DNA from: Deltaproteobacteria bacterium
GTDB lineage: Bacteria; Myxococcota_A; Polyangia; GCA-2747355
Direction of reading: 5' to 3'
Assembly: GCA_020633415.1 (NCBI GenBank)
Contig: JACKDQ010000002.1
Coordinates: forward strand, 372,001 to 436,000
DNA length: 64,000 nucleotides
Shown: one piece after another, positions 8,143-16,051 of the stretch
Layout of the letters: every line of letters begins with the position of its first letter
How positions within the stretch are numbered: the first letter of the stretch is position 1
Notes under the pieces: model-generated
Databases searched by the model: none
Seen by the model: only the letters and a program-made list of their open reading frames with translations
What the model was told of the DNA's origin: nothing
Made by a program: the position numbers and the translations under genes

Positions 8143-8265
8143 CGACCGATCGCCAACGGCGAACCTCGATCGGCATCGTCATCGACCGTGTGCGTCATAG
8201 GCGCGCCCAAGGTGCGGGCGACGACGCTTTACCGCGCCCCCACCGGCAGATGATTGGATTGGTAG

Positions 8266-9978
8266 ATGTTTTGGCAGTTTCTCAGGACTGAAAAGAAAGT
8301 CGAACCGGAGGGCCTAACCGAGGGCCTCGCCGATGCCTTTGCGCGCCTGACCGGCCGCGGGCACTCGATCGCCGACTTGCTCGAGCACTACGCCGACGAT
8401 TTCGGCCACCTCACGCCGACCCGCTTGGCTGATTTGAGTAGCGCCTTCCGCCGCTATATCGCTTGGCGCAAGCGACTAGACCTGCTGCGCAAGCTGCGCG
8501 AGGACGGCGATCTGCCCGACTTCCCTGAAAAAGCGATCGAGCAAGCGACGACCCCCGATCAGCTCGACGCGCTGTTTCGTTGCGCGCGGATGTGCCCACT
8601 GGAAAGCGCCAATGATCCGTCGAGCTGGGTTTCCGTGTTGGGAACCGGTATCGAGATCTGGCGACGGGCAGTGACTCTGGCCCAAAAGGAGACCGAGGTC
8701 CGCTGCGACCTGGCCGCCGGTGCGGCGAGCGAGTCCGCCGCCCACTACGACGAATACATCAAGACCCAGGAACAGCTCGGCGAGATCGCTGCGCACCGCT
8801 GGTTGGCGATGCGACGCGGCGCCCAAGAGGGCGTGCTCTCGCTCGAGCTAACGCTGCCGACCGAAGCGATCGTCGAGCAGGTCGAGCTGCTGCGCGCCGG
8901 CCTCGCCATTGAGCAACAGCGGAGCAGTGAGTCGATCGCCGCCGAGCTCGTTCTTGACGATCTGCACGCATGGCTGCTGCGCATGACCGACGACCAGGCC
9001 CAAACCGCAGCGATCGACAACGCATGCCAGGCCTTTTCGGGACTGCTTCGCAGCCAGCCGGCCGCGGCACGCCGCACGGGCGCAATCTACCTCTCGCAGG
9101 GCGCCACCCCTGCAGCAGTGATCGTCGCCGACCGCGAGGGTGAGCTGATCAGCCAACGCGTGCTCAAACCTCAGGGGCAGTGGCTACCCAAAGCGTTGGA
9201 GATCTTCAGCGAGTTCAACGTCCAACAAGTGGTAATCCCGGCACGTACGTCAGACCACGAGCTGTTGACCGAGACCGAAAATGGACTACGCGACGCCAGC
9301 CTGCACGTGATCCGCGTACGCACCGCGGCGTTGGCCGAGGCGCGCCGCCCATTGACCGATCCCCCTTTGCGGCTCGGAGCGGCAACCGCATCCGCCCTGA
9401 TCCTCGCCCGCCGGGCGCTCGATCCGATGCGCGAATGGGCGAGCGTGGATCCGGTCAACATCGGCATCGCCGAATACCAGCACGATATCGACGAAAATCG
9501 CCTGCGCGCGGCATTGCAGCAGACGGTTGCCCTTTGTCGCCTCGGAAGAAAACGCAAAGGGGCGCAACCGGCAGTCGTTGCGCCGCGAGGGGGAGCGGCA
9601 ACGTCAAGGCTCAACCCGATGGTGCAAAAGATCGGCGACCTGCGACCCGGCATGAGCGTCGCTGGACTGGTGACGAACATTTCCCACTTCGGCGCATTCA
9701 TCAATATCGGACTGCCTCAGGAGGGCCTGGTCCACATTTCTGAGCTCTCCGACGACTACGTCGGCAATCCCAACGAGGTCGTCCAGATCGGTCAGCAAGT
9801 CGCAGCGCACGTGCTCGGCGTGGACCCCCAGCGTCAGCGGATTTCGCTGTCGCTCAAGACCCAGCGCGCCTCCCAGCAAGAGACCAACGGCCACAGCGGG
9901 CGGGCCAAACCAGCGCGGCCACGACCGCGTAGCCGCGCAGAGGCGCTCGCCAGCCTGGAACGACTGTTCAAAAAGTAG
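8266..9978 (+). CDS. Reduced Tex-like protein with C-terminal S1 RNA-binding domain
   Basis: A 570-aa protein related to the transcription accessory factor Tex. A YqgF/RNase H-like domain spans about residues 270-390 (AIYLSQGATPAAVIVADREG). The Tex hallmark VDPVNIGIAEYQHDI follows at about 393-407, and a canonical S1 domain (SVAGLVTNISHFGAFI, LVHISELSDDYV, ISLSLKTQ) occupies 460-532. Typical Tex is about 750-780 aa; here the helix-hairpin-helix region normally between the YQHD segment and S1 is replaced by a short basic linker, and the N-terminal half is diverged. A nucleic-acid-binding role is likely; exact function is unknown. No strong Shine-Dalgarno is seen before ATG 8266. The gene lies downstream of the structured intergenic region. 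Confidence 0.75.
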   Translation: MFWQFLRTEKKVEPEGLTEGLADAFARLTGRGHSIADLLEHYADDFGHLTPTRLADLSSAFRRYIAWRKRLDLLRKLREDGDLPDFPEKAIEQATTPDQLDALFRCARMCPLESANDPSSWVSVLGTGIEIWRRAVTLAQKETEVRCDLAAGAASESAAHYDEYIKTQEQLGEIAAHRWLAMRRGAQEGVLSLELTLPTEAIVEQVELLRAGLAIEQQRSSESIAAELVLDDLHAWLLRMTDDQAQTAAIDNACQAFSGLLRSQPAAARRTGAIYLSQGATPAAVIVADREGELISQRVLKPQGQWLPKALEIFSEFNVQQVVIPARTSDHELLTETENGLRDASLHVIRVRTAALAEARRPLTDPPLRLGAATASALILARRALDPMREWASVDPVNIGIAEYQHDIDENRLRAALQQTVALCRLGRKRKGAQPAVVAPRGGAATSRLNPMVQKIGDLRPGMSVAGLVTNISHFGAFINIGLPQEGLVHISELSDDYVGNPNEVVQIGQQVAAHVLGVDPQRQRISLSLKTQRASQQETNGHSGRAKPARPRPRSRAEALASLERLFKK

Positions 9979-10001
9979 CATCGCGCGCTAAGCTAACGCC
10001 G

Positions 10002-10538
10002 ATGATCAAACTTCGCCGCGAAAGTGACACGGTCCACGTCGCGACCCTACCCGATCTAGACTATAGCGAGCTGCTCACCGATCGCTCAAGCGAAGCAGCC
10101 ATGTTGATCTCTCGCAGCGCGGGTTGGGTCTTGCTCCAAGCCAAAACCAACTATCCCCCCGGCGTATTCCGCGTCCCAACTGGAACCGTCGAAGACTGGG
10201 AAGACAGCCGAACGACGGCTATCCGTGAACTCCACGAAGAAGCAAACCTGAAGACCCAAAGCAGCCGACTGCTCGCACGCCTGCACTATGAGGCCGCTGG
10301 GCAGCGCTGGGAGTTTTATAGCGACCTGTTCTTGATCAGCCGACCGATCGGCAGCCTCAAGCCCAACGATCAAAGCGAAGGCATCAGCGGTTGGCGAGAA
10401 GCACAAGTCAGCGATCTCGCCGACGTCGCCACCGACCTGTGTGGCCTCGAAGGTCCATGGAAAGCTTGGGGTACATTCCGGGCGGCGGTTGCCTTGCTGA
10501 GCCACCGACTCCTCGCCAAGCAAGACGAGCGACAATGA
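10002..10538 (+). CDS. Nudix hydrolase
   Basis: A 178-aa hydrolase of nucleoside-diphosphate-linked compounds. The Nudix box is at residues 61-83: Gly61, Glu67, Arg75-Glu76, Glu79-Glu80, matching G-x5-E-x7-R-E-U-x-E-E-x-G-U, except that the penultimate Gly is Asn82. All metal-binding glutamates are kept, so activity is expected. The C-terminal 50 residues form a helical extension. It starts 23 bases after the Tex-like gene and its TGA overlaps the ATG of the ferredoxin gene (ATGA at 10535), so translation of the two is coupled. Substrate not predictable. Confidence 0.9.
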   Translation: MIKLRRESDTVHVATLPDLDYSELLTDRSSEAAMLISRSAGWVLLQAKTNYPPGVFRVPTGTVEDWEDSRTTAIRELHEEANLKTQSSRLLARLHYEAAGQRWEFYSDLFLISRPIGSLKPNDQSEGISGWREAQVSDLADVATDLCGLEGPWKAWGTFRAAVALLSHRLLAKQDERQ

Positions 10539-10975
10539 GCGACGAACTGAAAACACAGCGCACACGCGCGATCGCGGACGCCTTGTCGATCGGTCAGCTT
10601 GAGCGCCACGTACTGCTCTGCGCCCAACAGAAGAATCCTCGCTGCTGCTCCTACGAGGAAAGCACGCGTGTCTGGAAATACCTTAAGACGCGACTCAAAG
10701 AGCTCGGACTAGCCAGCGCCCCACCGCCCTGGCAGGGACAAGACACCGACACACCGCCGCCGCCGACCACCGCCGGAAACGGGCGCGTGCTGCGCACAAA
10801 GGTCGATTGCCTGCGGATCTGCGAAGCGGGTCCAATCGCCGTGATCTATCCCGACGGCGTTTGGTACCACTCGGTAGACGAGCAGGTGATGGAACGGATC
10901 ATCCAAGAGCACTTGATCGGCGGCACGGCGGTCGAGGAATACGTCTTCGCGCGCGATCGCTTGGCAAATCGCTGA
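10535..10975 (+). CDS. Thioredoxin-like [2Fe-2S] ferredoxin
   Basis: A 146-aa protein with a thioredoxin-like ferredoxin fold. Cluster ligands are Cys29 and Cys37 or Cys38 (HVLLCAQQKNPRCC) and Cys92 plus Cys96 (KVDCLRICEAGP), the usual C-x7/8-C and C-x3-C pattern of the family found in NuoE and stand-alone (2Fe-2S) ferredoxins. IAVIYPDGVWYHSV is the conserved strand after the second pair. A Pro-rich linker (residues 63-77) separates the halves. The frame is open upstream to 10391, but that part is inside the Nudix gene; ATG 10535 overlapping the Nudix stop is the logical start. Redox partner unknown. Confidence 0.85.
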   Translation: MSDELKTQRTRAIADALSIGQLERHVLLCAQQKNPRCCSYEESTRVWKYLKTRLKELGLASAPPPWQGQDTDTPPPPTTAGNGRVLRTKVDCLRICEAGPIAVIYPDGVWYHSVDEQVMERIIQEHLIGGTAVEEYVFARDRLANR

Positions 10976-10994
10976 ACGATCCGCCGCACGCCGC

Positions 10995-12398
10995 TCAGAA
11001 CTGAAACGCCGCACCCAGCGCGAAAGTGTCGGCCGACCCGTCGTAACGCCCCGTCGGCGAGGGACGATCGAGCCCCTCTTCCACCGCTGAATCGGGCTTC
11101 GGGTTAGGGCCGAAGTCCGAGGAGGTGATCGTCCGCGGCACCAAGAACCAATGCGCATAGACCGCGGTGAGTGCCAGCCAGGGCCTCGCCTGCCAGGTCG
11201 CGCCAAGCATCAGACTGATCTTGTCGAAATCGACGCTGATCGGCGATACGAATCGGTCAGGGCGCGCGTTTTGGTCGTAACCAAGGCGGACCCCCACGCG
11301 CAATTTCTCCAGCAGCTGATAAGCCACGCGCGCGGAGACCAACCAGTCCTCATCGTAGGCACGAACAAACAGCTGGTCGGTGACCAGCGGAGAGCTGCTC
11401 TGCTCGATCCTTGCGGCCAACACCTGCAGCTGTGTCCGACGCACGAAATACAGATCGGCAGCGATCTCCAACCGCGGCGACGGAAAGATCGAAACCCCTA
11501 CCGCAAAGTTGAGCGGCACTTGGGTTGACGTCGTGCCGATCGCCGTCAACTCGGGCAAGGCAACGCTTGGGAAGTTGCTGCCAACGAAATCGGTTACAGC
11601 GGAAGGCAGATCGATCTTCACATCGACCGGAATCTCGATCTTGCCGGCGCCGGTCGCGAAATAGCCGCCGATCGAGATCCATCGCCGTGGCTGCAGAAGG
11701 AAGCTAAACGCCGCCCCGACATCCCAGCCCAGCCCAGATGAACTAGCCAAGCCCTGCAATGATGGGTCTTCCCGCGCCACGGGAGAATCCAATTTGCAGT
11801 TGGCCGGCGCCGACGCGCAGGCGATCTGGTTGATCTTTGCACCAAAGTCGATCATCGAATCGAAAGCGACCAAAACAGCGTAGATGTCGAGCGACACACC
11901 GAGGGACAACCAAGAGGTCACCTGGTAGGCGATCGAAGGACGGATCACCGCGTAGGCGTGTCTGCCTTGGGTAACAAAATAGCGCGTTGACGACGGACGA
12001 CCATCGTACTCGGTCGCCCATTGCGCACCGTCGACGATCGGAAAACCTGCCGCGAGACCGATTCGCCAGCGCGAATGGCCGGGCGTTAGCGAAACGCCCA
12101 GCGAGATCTCGGGCTTTGGACTATTGAGGGTCGCGCGCGGATAGCTCGAACCGTCGAAGAGGCTGGGAGTGTCCCGATCGTAGCTCGCGCGAATCAGCGA
12201 CGCGCCACCGAGAATATCGATGCGATTGCCCTTGATCTGGGTCAGTGCCGCGGGATTCCAGAACGCGAGGTAACCGTCCACGCTGGTCGGCCCGGAAAAC
12301 ACCGTACCAACCGGTGTCGCTCCGGCGGGAGAAAGCGAGACAAGGATCCACAGCGCCGCCAGCACGGATGGCAGGCGGCAAACCAACGGAGGGCGCAT
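10995..12398 (-). CDS. FadL/OMPP1-like outer-membrane protein, paired with a TULIP-like surface protein
   Basis: A 467-aa exported barrel. After a signal peptide (LAALWILVSLSPAGA) the mature N-terminus GTVFSGPTSVDGYLAFWNPA is a good FadL/OmpP1 hatch start, with the Asn-Pro-Ala motif that plugs the barrel lumen. Many amphipathic strands follow (for example WLSLGVSLDIYAV, RLEIAADLYFVRR) and the last residues FALGAAFQF form the beta-signal. Start: ATG 12398 overlaps the upstream stop as TGATG; a GTG three bases earlier is also in frame. Tight coupling to the upstream TULIP-like gene suggests that the two act together in handling a lipid or hydrophobic substrate at the outer membrane (inference). 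Confidence 0.8.
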   Translation of the reverse strand: MRPPLVCRLPSVLAALWILVSLSPAGATPVGTVFSGPTSVDGYLAFWNPAALTQIKGNRIDILGGASLIRASYDRDTPSLFDGSSYPRATLNSPKPEISLGVSLTPGHSRWRIGLAAGFPIVDGAQWATEYDGRPSSTRYFVTQGRHAYAVIRPSIAYQVTSWLSLGVSLDIYAVLVAFDSMIDFGAKINQIACASAPANCKLDSPVAREDPSLQGLASSSGLGWDVGAAFSFLLQPRRWISIGGYFATGAGKIEIPVDVKIDLPSAVTDFVGSNFPSVALPELTAIGTTSTQVPLNFAVGVSIFPSPRLEIAADLYFVRRTQLQVLAARIEQSSSPLVTDQLFVRAYDEDWLVSARVAYQLLEKLRVGVRLGYDQNARPDRFVSPISVDFDKISLMLGATWQARPWLALTAVYAHWFLVPRTITSSDFGPNPKPDSAVEEGLDRPSPTGRYDGSADTFALGAAFQF

Positions 12399-14512
12399 CA
12401 CATCCGAGTCCGCCGGCGCAGCCTACCGACGACCAGCAGGACGAACAGACCGAGCATCGTACCGGCAGCGGTGTTATCGGCCACCGAAACCGCACAACCA
12501 GCAGCGCGGTGAACCACAAAGCCAACCGTCTGTGACCCAACGTTGCCGGCCTCATCGCGAACGGTAATCACCGCGCGATACACCCCGGAACGCAAATCGG
12601 CGAAGCGAATCGTCGACCGACCTGTGACATAGGGGTGCTGCGCCACGCGCTTGACCTGACCCTCGGCGACGGAAAACAGCTCGGCTTGATAGGCCAATCG
12701 CTGGGTGGCGGTTCGGCTATCCCAGCCAACGAATGCGACATCGACGTAATCGACCTCTACAAGATCGGCGGGCTGTTGCGTGATCTTCAGCTCTGGTGGC
12801 GAAGCATCGACCTCGAAGTTGACCAGCGCCGGGGAATCGTCTTGATTGCCGGCCTGATCGACGGCGGCAATTTCCACCACATGCTGCCCCTGCTCGGCGG
12901 GCACATCGATGCGGCGGCGGTAGCTGACTTCGGACCAAGCCCCGCCATCGATACGGTAGCGATAGCGCAATAGCGAGCTGGGTGTCAGGTCGTCTTCGCC
13001 GTTGACGTAAATCGAGGCCAACTGCGGACCGATCAGCTGCGGCAGCCCGCGCGCGATCACTGTCCGCGGCGCCTGACGATCCCCGTCGGTCTTCGGCTGC
13101 GCCACATTGAAATAGACGGCCAAGGCTCCGCCACCGATCGACAGCAGCCGCGGCTCGAACAAGAAGCCTTTTACACCGAGTACTGGCGGTGTGAAATCTA
13201 GGCCGTCAAGACGTTCGCGCAGCATCGGCAAAACGATCGTCTGGATGTAGCGTTTTAGGCGCTCTTCGTCGAGCTCGAGCGCGATCCGATCGCCGCTAAT
13301 TTCAAGTTGAGACAGGTTGGCTTGTTGAAGCTCGACGTTGATCGAACCCGACATCGGCGAGAGCAAAAGCGCCAGATCGGCAGAGAAACCGAGCCCAACC
13401 GACAGTCGCTCGGCTGTGCCACCGTTGCGCCGCAAGAAGATCTCAAGGGTTACTTTCTCAACACCGATGCTCGCGCCCTTGTTGCCAAAGGCGACTCGCG
13501 GCGGCGCATGGATGTGCAGGGCAAAATCGATCCTATCGGATTCCGGCGAAAGGCCGAGCGCACCGAGCATACCGTTCAGCTTGTCTTGCAGCTCAGGCCG
13601 GTCCTTGAGCAGCTCGGCGCTGGTCATGCACATCCAACCGGCACGCCAATAGGCGGAGACAGCATCTTGGACAAGCGCTTCGGAGATCGAGATGCCAAAC
13701 ATCGAGGCGACTTCGGGTCGAAGGGTTGGCGTCGCGCCGCCGCAACTGACCGGCGACGGCTCTTGGGGAAGCGCGCAACCAATTCCCGCGGCGCGAGCGA
13801 CAAAGTCCAAACGACCGCCAACCATCGCCTCGACACCACTCTCGCGGGTGTTCAGCGCCTCTAGCTCGACGTCGTAGTGTGCCATCGAAACGTCACCGCT
13901 GATCTGGCCGAGTTCGTTGAGCTTGGACTCCAGCGCCACCGGCAGCTCCGCCGTCAGCTTCTGAGAAAGCCGCTTGAGGAGATAGTCGTAGGCCCGCCGC
14001 TTGAAGACCGAGCGAACGATATCGATCACGGTGCCAAGCCAGCAGCCGCTGACCTTGGGCATCGTCTCTTCGCGGTCGACATCGAGCGAAATGCCATCAA
14101 CCGAGATCGTCTTTCTCCCGTCGACGGTGGAAACCTTCAGTCGCGCGCGAACGTCGATGCCACGCAAGTCGAGATCGGCGTAGCACGAGGCCTGCGGGCT
14201 GGAGATCTGCACATCACCCGTCGCACGAAGATCGCCGAGCACACGAACCGACAGTTCGTCACCAACGCCCTCGATCGACAGCGTCGACATCGACAGATCT
14301 GCTGAAACGTTGGGGGCCTGAACACCTTCTTCAGAGATCGAGAAGGTGTAGCTTCCGCTGAGACGCGTCTTGATCTGGTCAGCAGCAAACTGAAGCCCAC
14401 CGTTGTTCAGTCGCAACAACACAGCGCGCTGGCAAACTTCTGCGGCGGCCGCCTGCGAGGCCAGAATGAGAGCACCTATCAGCGCAATCGATCGTAGATT
14501 ATGAGCGGTCAC
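12398..14512 (-). CDS. Exported TULIP/BPI-like protein with Ig-like repeat and MYXO-CTERM-like tail
   Basis: A 704-aa protein with signal peptide (ALIGALILASQAAA) and a C-terminal sorting signal: Gly-Cys near residue 667, a hydrophobic segment (MLGLFVLLVVG) and RLRRRTRM at the end, the MYXO-CTERM pattern for cell-surface anchoring. The first 500 residues start with VLLRLNNGGLQFAADQI, which resembles the first helix of BPI/LBP-type TULIP domains, followed by long alternating strands; this assignment is inference. Residues about 510-665 hold two Ig-like or cadherin-like modules (VVEIAAVDQAGNQDDSPAL; RAVITVRDEAGNVGSQTVG). It is upstream of, and coupled to, a FadL-like barrel (TGATG). Confidence 0.7.
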   Translation of the reverse strand: MTAHNLRSIALIGALILASQAAAAEVCQRAVLLRLNNGGLQFAADQIKTRLSGSYTFSISEEGVQAPNVSADLSMSTLSIEGVGDELSVRVLGDLRATGDVQISSPQASCYADLDLRGIDVRARLKVSTVDGRKTISVDGISLDVDREETMPKVSGCWLGTVIDIVRSVFKRRAYDYLLKRLSQKLTAELPVALESKLNELGQISGDVSMAHYDVELEALNTRESGVEAMVGGRLDFVARAAGIGCALPQEPSPVSCGGATPTLRPEVASMFGISISEALVQDAVSAYWRAGWMCMTSAELLKDRPELQDKLNGMLGALGLSPESDRIDFALHIHAPPRVAFGNKGASIGVEKVTLEIFLRRNGGTAERLSVGLGFSADLALLLSPMSGSINVELQQANLSQLEISGDRIALELDEERLKRYIQTIVLPMLRERLDGLDFTPPVLGVKGFLFEPRLLSIGGGALAVYFNVAQPKTDGDRQAPRTVIARGLPQLIGPQLASIYVNGEDDLTPSSLLRYRYRIDGGAWSEVSYRRRIDVPAEQGQHVVEIAAVDQAGNQDDSPALVNFEVDASPPELKITQQPADLVEVDYVDVAFVGWDSRTATQRLAYQAELFSVAEGQVKRVAQHPYVTGRSTIRFADLRSGVYRAVITVRDEAGNVGSQTVGFVVHRAAGCAVSVADNTAAGTMLGLFVLLVVGRLRRRTRM

Positions 14513-14613
14513 GGCTGCCTTTCAAAGCAAACCGTGGGCCGGATTTTTCCGCTGTAATATCAAAGACCCACGGAAATCGGTGGCTAGCACTATTTCCCTT
14601 TCGGTCACTTTTC

Positions 14614-14639
14614 CGGCATGACGCGTGGCGTTATGACCG
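14614..14639 (+). terminator. Imperfect hairpin in the divergent 14513-14679 region (attenuator or terminator-like)
   Basis: CATGACGC 14617-14624 pairs with GCGTTATG 14628-14635 (one G-T wobble, loop GTG), extended by CGG 14614-14616 with CCG 14637-14639 across a bulged A. An outer inverted repeat, TCGGTCA 14601-14607 and TGACCGA 14634-14640, overlaps it and could compete. No long T tract follows. It lies 40 bases before the lytic transglycosylase start, so regulation of that gene is possible; purely structural inference. Confidence 0.3.
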
Positions 14640-14679
14640 ATTTCTTAACGCAAGCAGCTCCGCCTGCGATGATGCAGCG

Positions 14680-15384
14680 ATGCCTCAGCACCGACTTATG
14701 CTTTTGACGACCCTGCTGATCGCCTCCTGCGCAAGTCAACCCCAGCGACGGGCAACTCGACCTGCCACGGGGAAAAACACCAGCTATATTAAAGAACTTG
14801 CTACGAGCGCCGCAGCGCGCCACGGCGTCGACCCCAACCTCGTCTTGGGGGTAATCTACGTCGAGTCGCGCTTCGACCCGCAGGCGAGATCTCACGTCGG
14901 TGCCCGCGGCCTGATGCAGCTAATGCCGCGAACGGCCGCTTCGCTGGCCAAACAGCTCGGCTATGACGACTATCGCATCACCGATCCGCGCTTTAACATC
15001 GACGCCGGAACATATTACCTGGGCTACCTGCTGCGCCGCTTCAAGCGAATCGATGTCGCCCTCGCGGCCTACAACGCCGGTCCGTCGCGGATCGCACGGC
15101 GACTACGCGACGGCAAGCCCTTGGCAGACTACAGCCTCAGTTACGCCAACGCCGTCCGCAATGCCTGGGGCGCGGACGCCCCCGTACTCAGAGATCGATA
15201 TGATCGCGAGGGGTTGCGACAGCTGCTGCGCCGCGAGATCTACGGCCGCCGAGCCAACGAGGCGGTGCAATTCGACAACATCGTGCAACTTATCAGGAAA
15301 AAGACGGAGCCCAGAAAAATTGCCGAACCGCAAAACTCTGGGGCGACTGCTACGTCTAACAAAGCAAGTGATGAATCGTCGTAG
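14680..15384 (+). CDS. Lytic transglycosylase (SLT/MltC-E type) lipoprotein
   Basis: A 234-aa lipoprotein (lipobox LIASC, Cys17) with a Slt-type lysozyme-like domain that cleaves the MurNAc-GlcNAc bond of peptidoglycan, leaving 1,6-anhydro ends. The catalytic Glu62 sits in VIYVESRFDPQARS; the family blocks GARGLMQLMPRTA, NIDAGTYYLGYLL and ALAAYNAGPS follow in order. It acts in the periplasm, anchored to a membrane. The start codon ATG 14680 gives the basic-hydrophobic lipoprotein signal directly. The 3' end overlaps the next gene, an ECF sigma factor, by 14 bases, an unusual partner for a cell-wall hydrolase. Confidence 0.9.
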   Translation: MPQHRLMLLTTLLIASCASQPQRRATRPATGKNTSYIKELATSAAARHGVDPNLVLGVIYVESRFDPQARSHVGARGLMQLMPRTAASLAKQLGYDDYRITDPRFNIDAGTYYLGYLLRRFKRIDVALAAYNAGPSRIARRLRDGKPLADYSLSYANAVRNAWGADAPVLRDRYDREGLRQLLRREIYGRRANEAVQFDNIVQLIRKKTEPRKIAEPQNSGATATSNKASDESS

Positions 15385-16015
15385 CAGAAAAACAACCGCC
15401 GACCTGGTCACCGCAGCACGCCTGGGCGACCGTCGAAGCTTTGACCAACTGGTGTTGAGGTATCGACCGCGCATTTACGCACTAGCGCTACACCTGACCG
15501 GCTCGGAAAGCGAAGCCGACGACGTGACCCAGGAAGTCTTCCTCAAAGCCTTCAAGGCCCTCGAGGGTTTCGCCGGTAGAAGTCAGTTCTTCACTTGGCT
15601 CTATCGCATCGCCGTCAATCGGTCGCTCAACGCGCGCCGAGCCGCGGCGCATCCACTGCGACAAGTCGCCCGCGGTGACGACCCGCGTGTGACGCGCGCG
15701 GTTGCCGTCGACGCCGGTGGCGATCCCGCGCGAGCCGCTGAACTTCGCCAAAGTTACCAACGGCTGATCCAGGCGCTCGACGGGCTGCCCGAGTCGATGC
15801 GAACCACCGTCGTGCTCGTCGCACTGCAAGGGCTAAGTCACGCTGAGGCCGCAGCGATCGAAGGCTGTTCGACCGGAACGATCGCCTGGCGCATCCACCA
15901 AGCGAGACAGCGACTGAAGCAACGGATCAGCGCACCAACGCGTCGGATCGCGACAACCGAAGTTGCGATAATCCTCGGACGGTGGGGCGCCCCCGCTTCG
16001 CTGGGGCCGCACTAG
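15371..16015 (+). CDS. ECF sigma factor (RpoE-like), overlapping the lytic transglycosylase gene
   Basis: A 214-aa ECF sigma factor. Region 2 shows DDVTQEVFLKAFKAL and FFTWLYRIAVNRSLNARR; region 4 shows GLSHAEAAAIEGCSTGTIAW with the DNA-reading helix. The open frame extends upstream inside the transglycosylase gene; ATG 15371, 14 bases before that gene's stop, gives a normal ECF N-terminus (basic, then ADLVTAARLGDRRSFDQLV) and was chosen. The next gene is convergent, so no anti-sigma partner follows; control may be by transcription, by a distant anti-sigma factor, or through the coupled cell-wall gene. Confidence 0.9.
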   Translation: MNRRSRKTTADLVTAARLGDRRSFDQLVLRYRPRIYALALHLTGSESEADDVTQEVFLKAFKALEGFAGRSQFFTWLYRIAVNRSLNARRAAAHPLRQVARGDDPRVTRAVAVDAGGDPARAAELRQSYQRLIQALDGLPESMRTTVVLVALQGLSHAEAAAIEGCSTGTIAWRIHQARQRLKQRISAPTRRIATTEVAIILGRWGAPASLGPH

Positions 16016-16051
16016 CGGGCGTCGACCGGCGCAGCGGTCTTTTGCACGCTG

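Noticed and set aside
7937..8182. An 81-codon minus-strand frame in the gene-free region
   Set aside because: Composition is not protein-like, no ribosome-binding site, and its length is explained by the hairpin-rich sequence.
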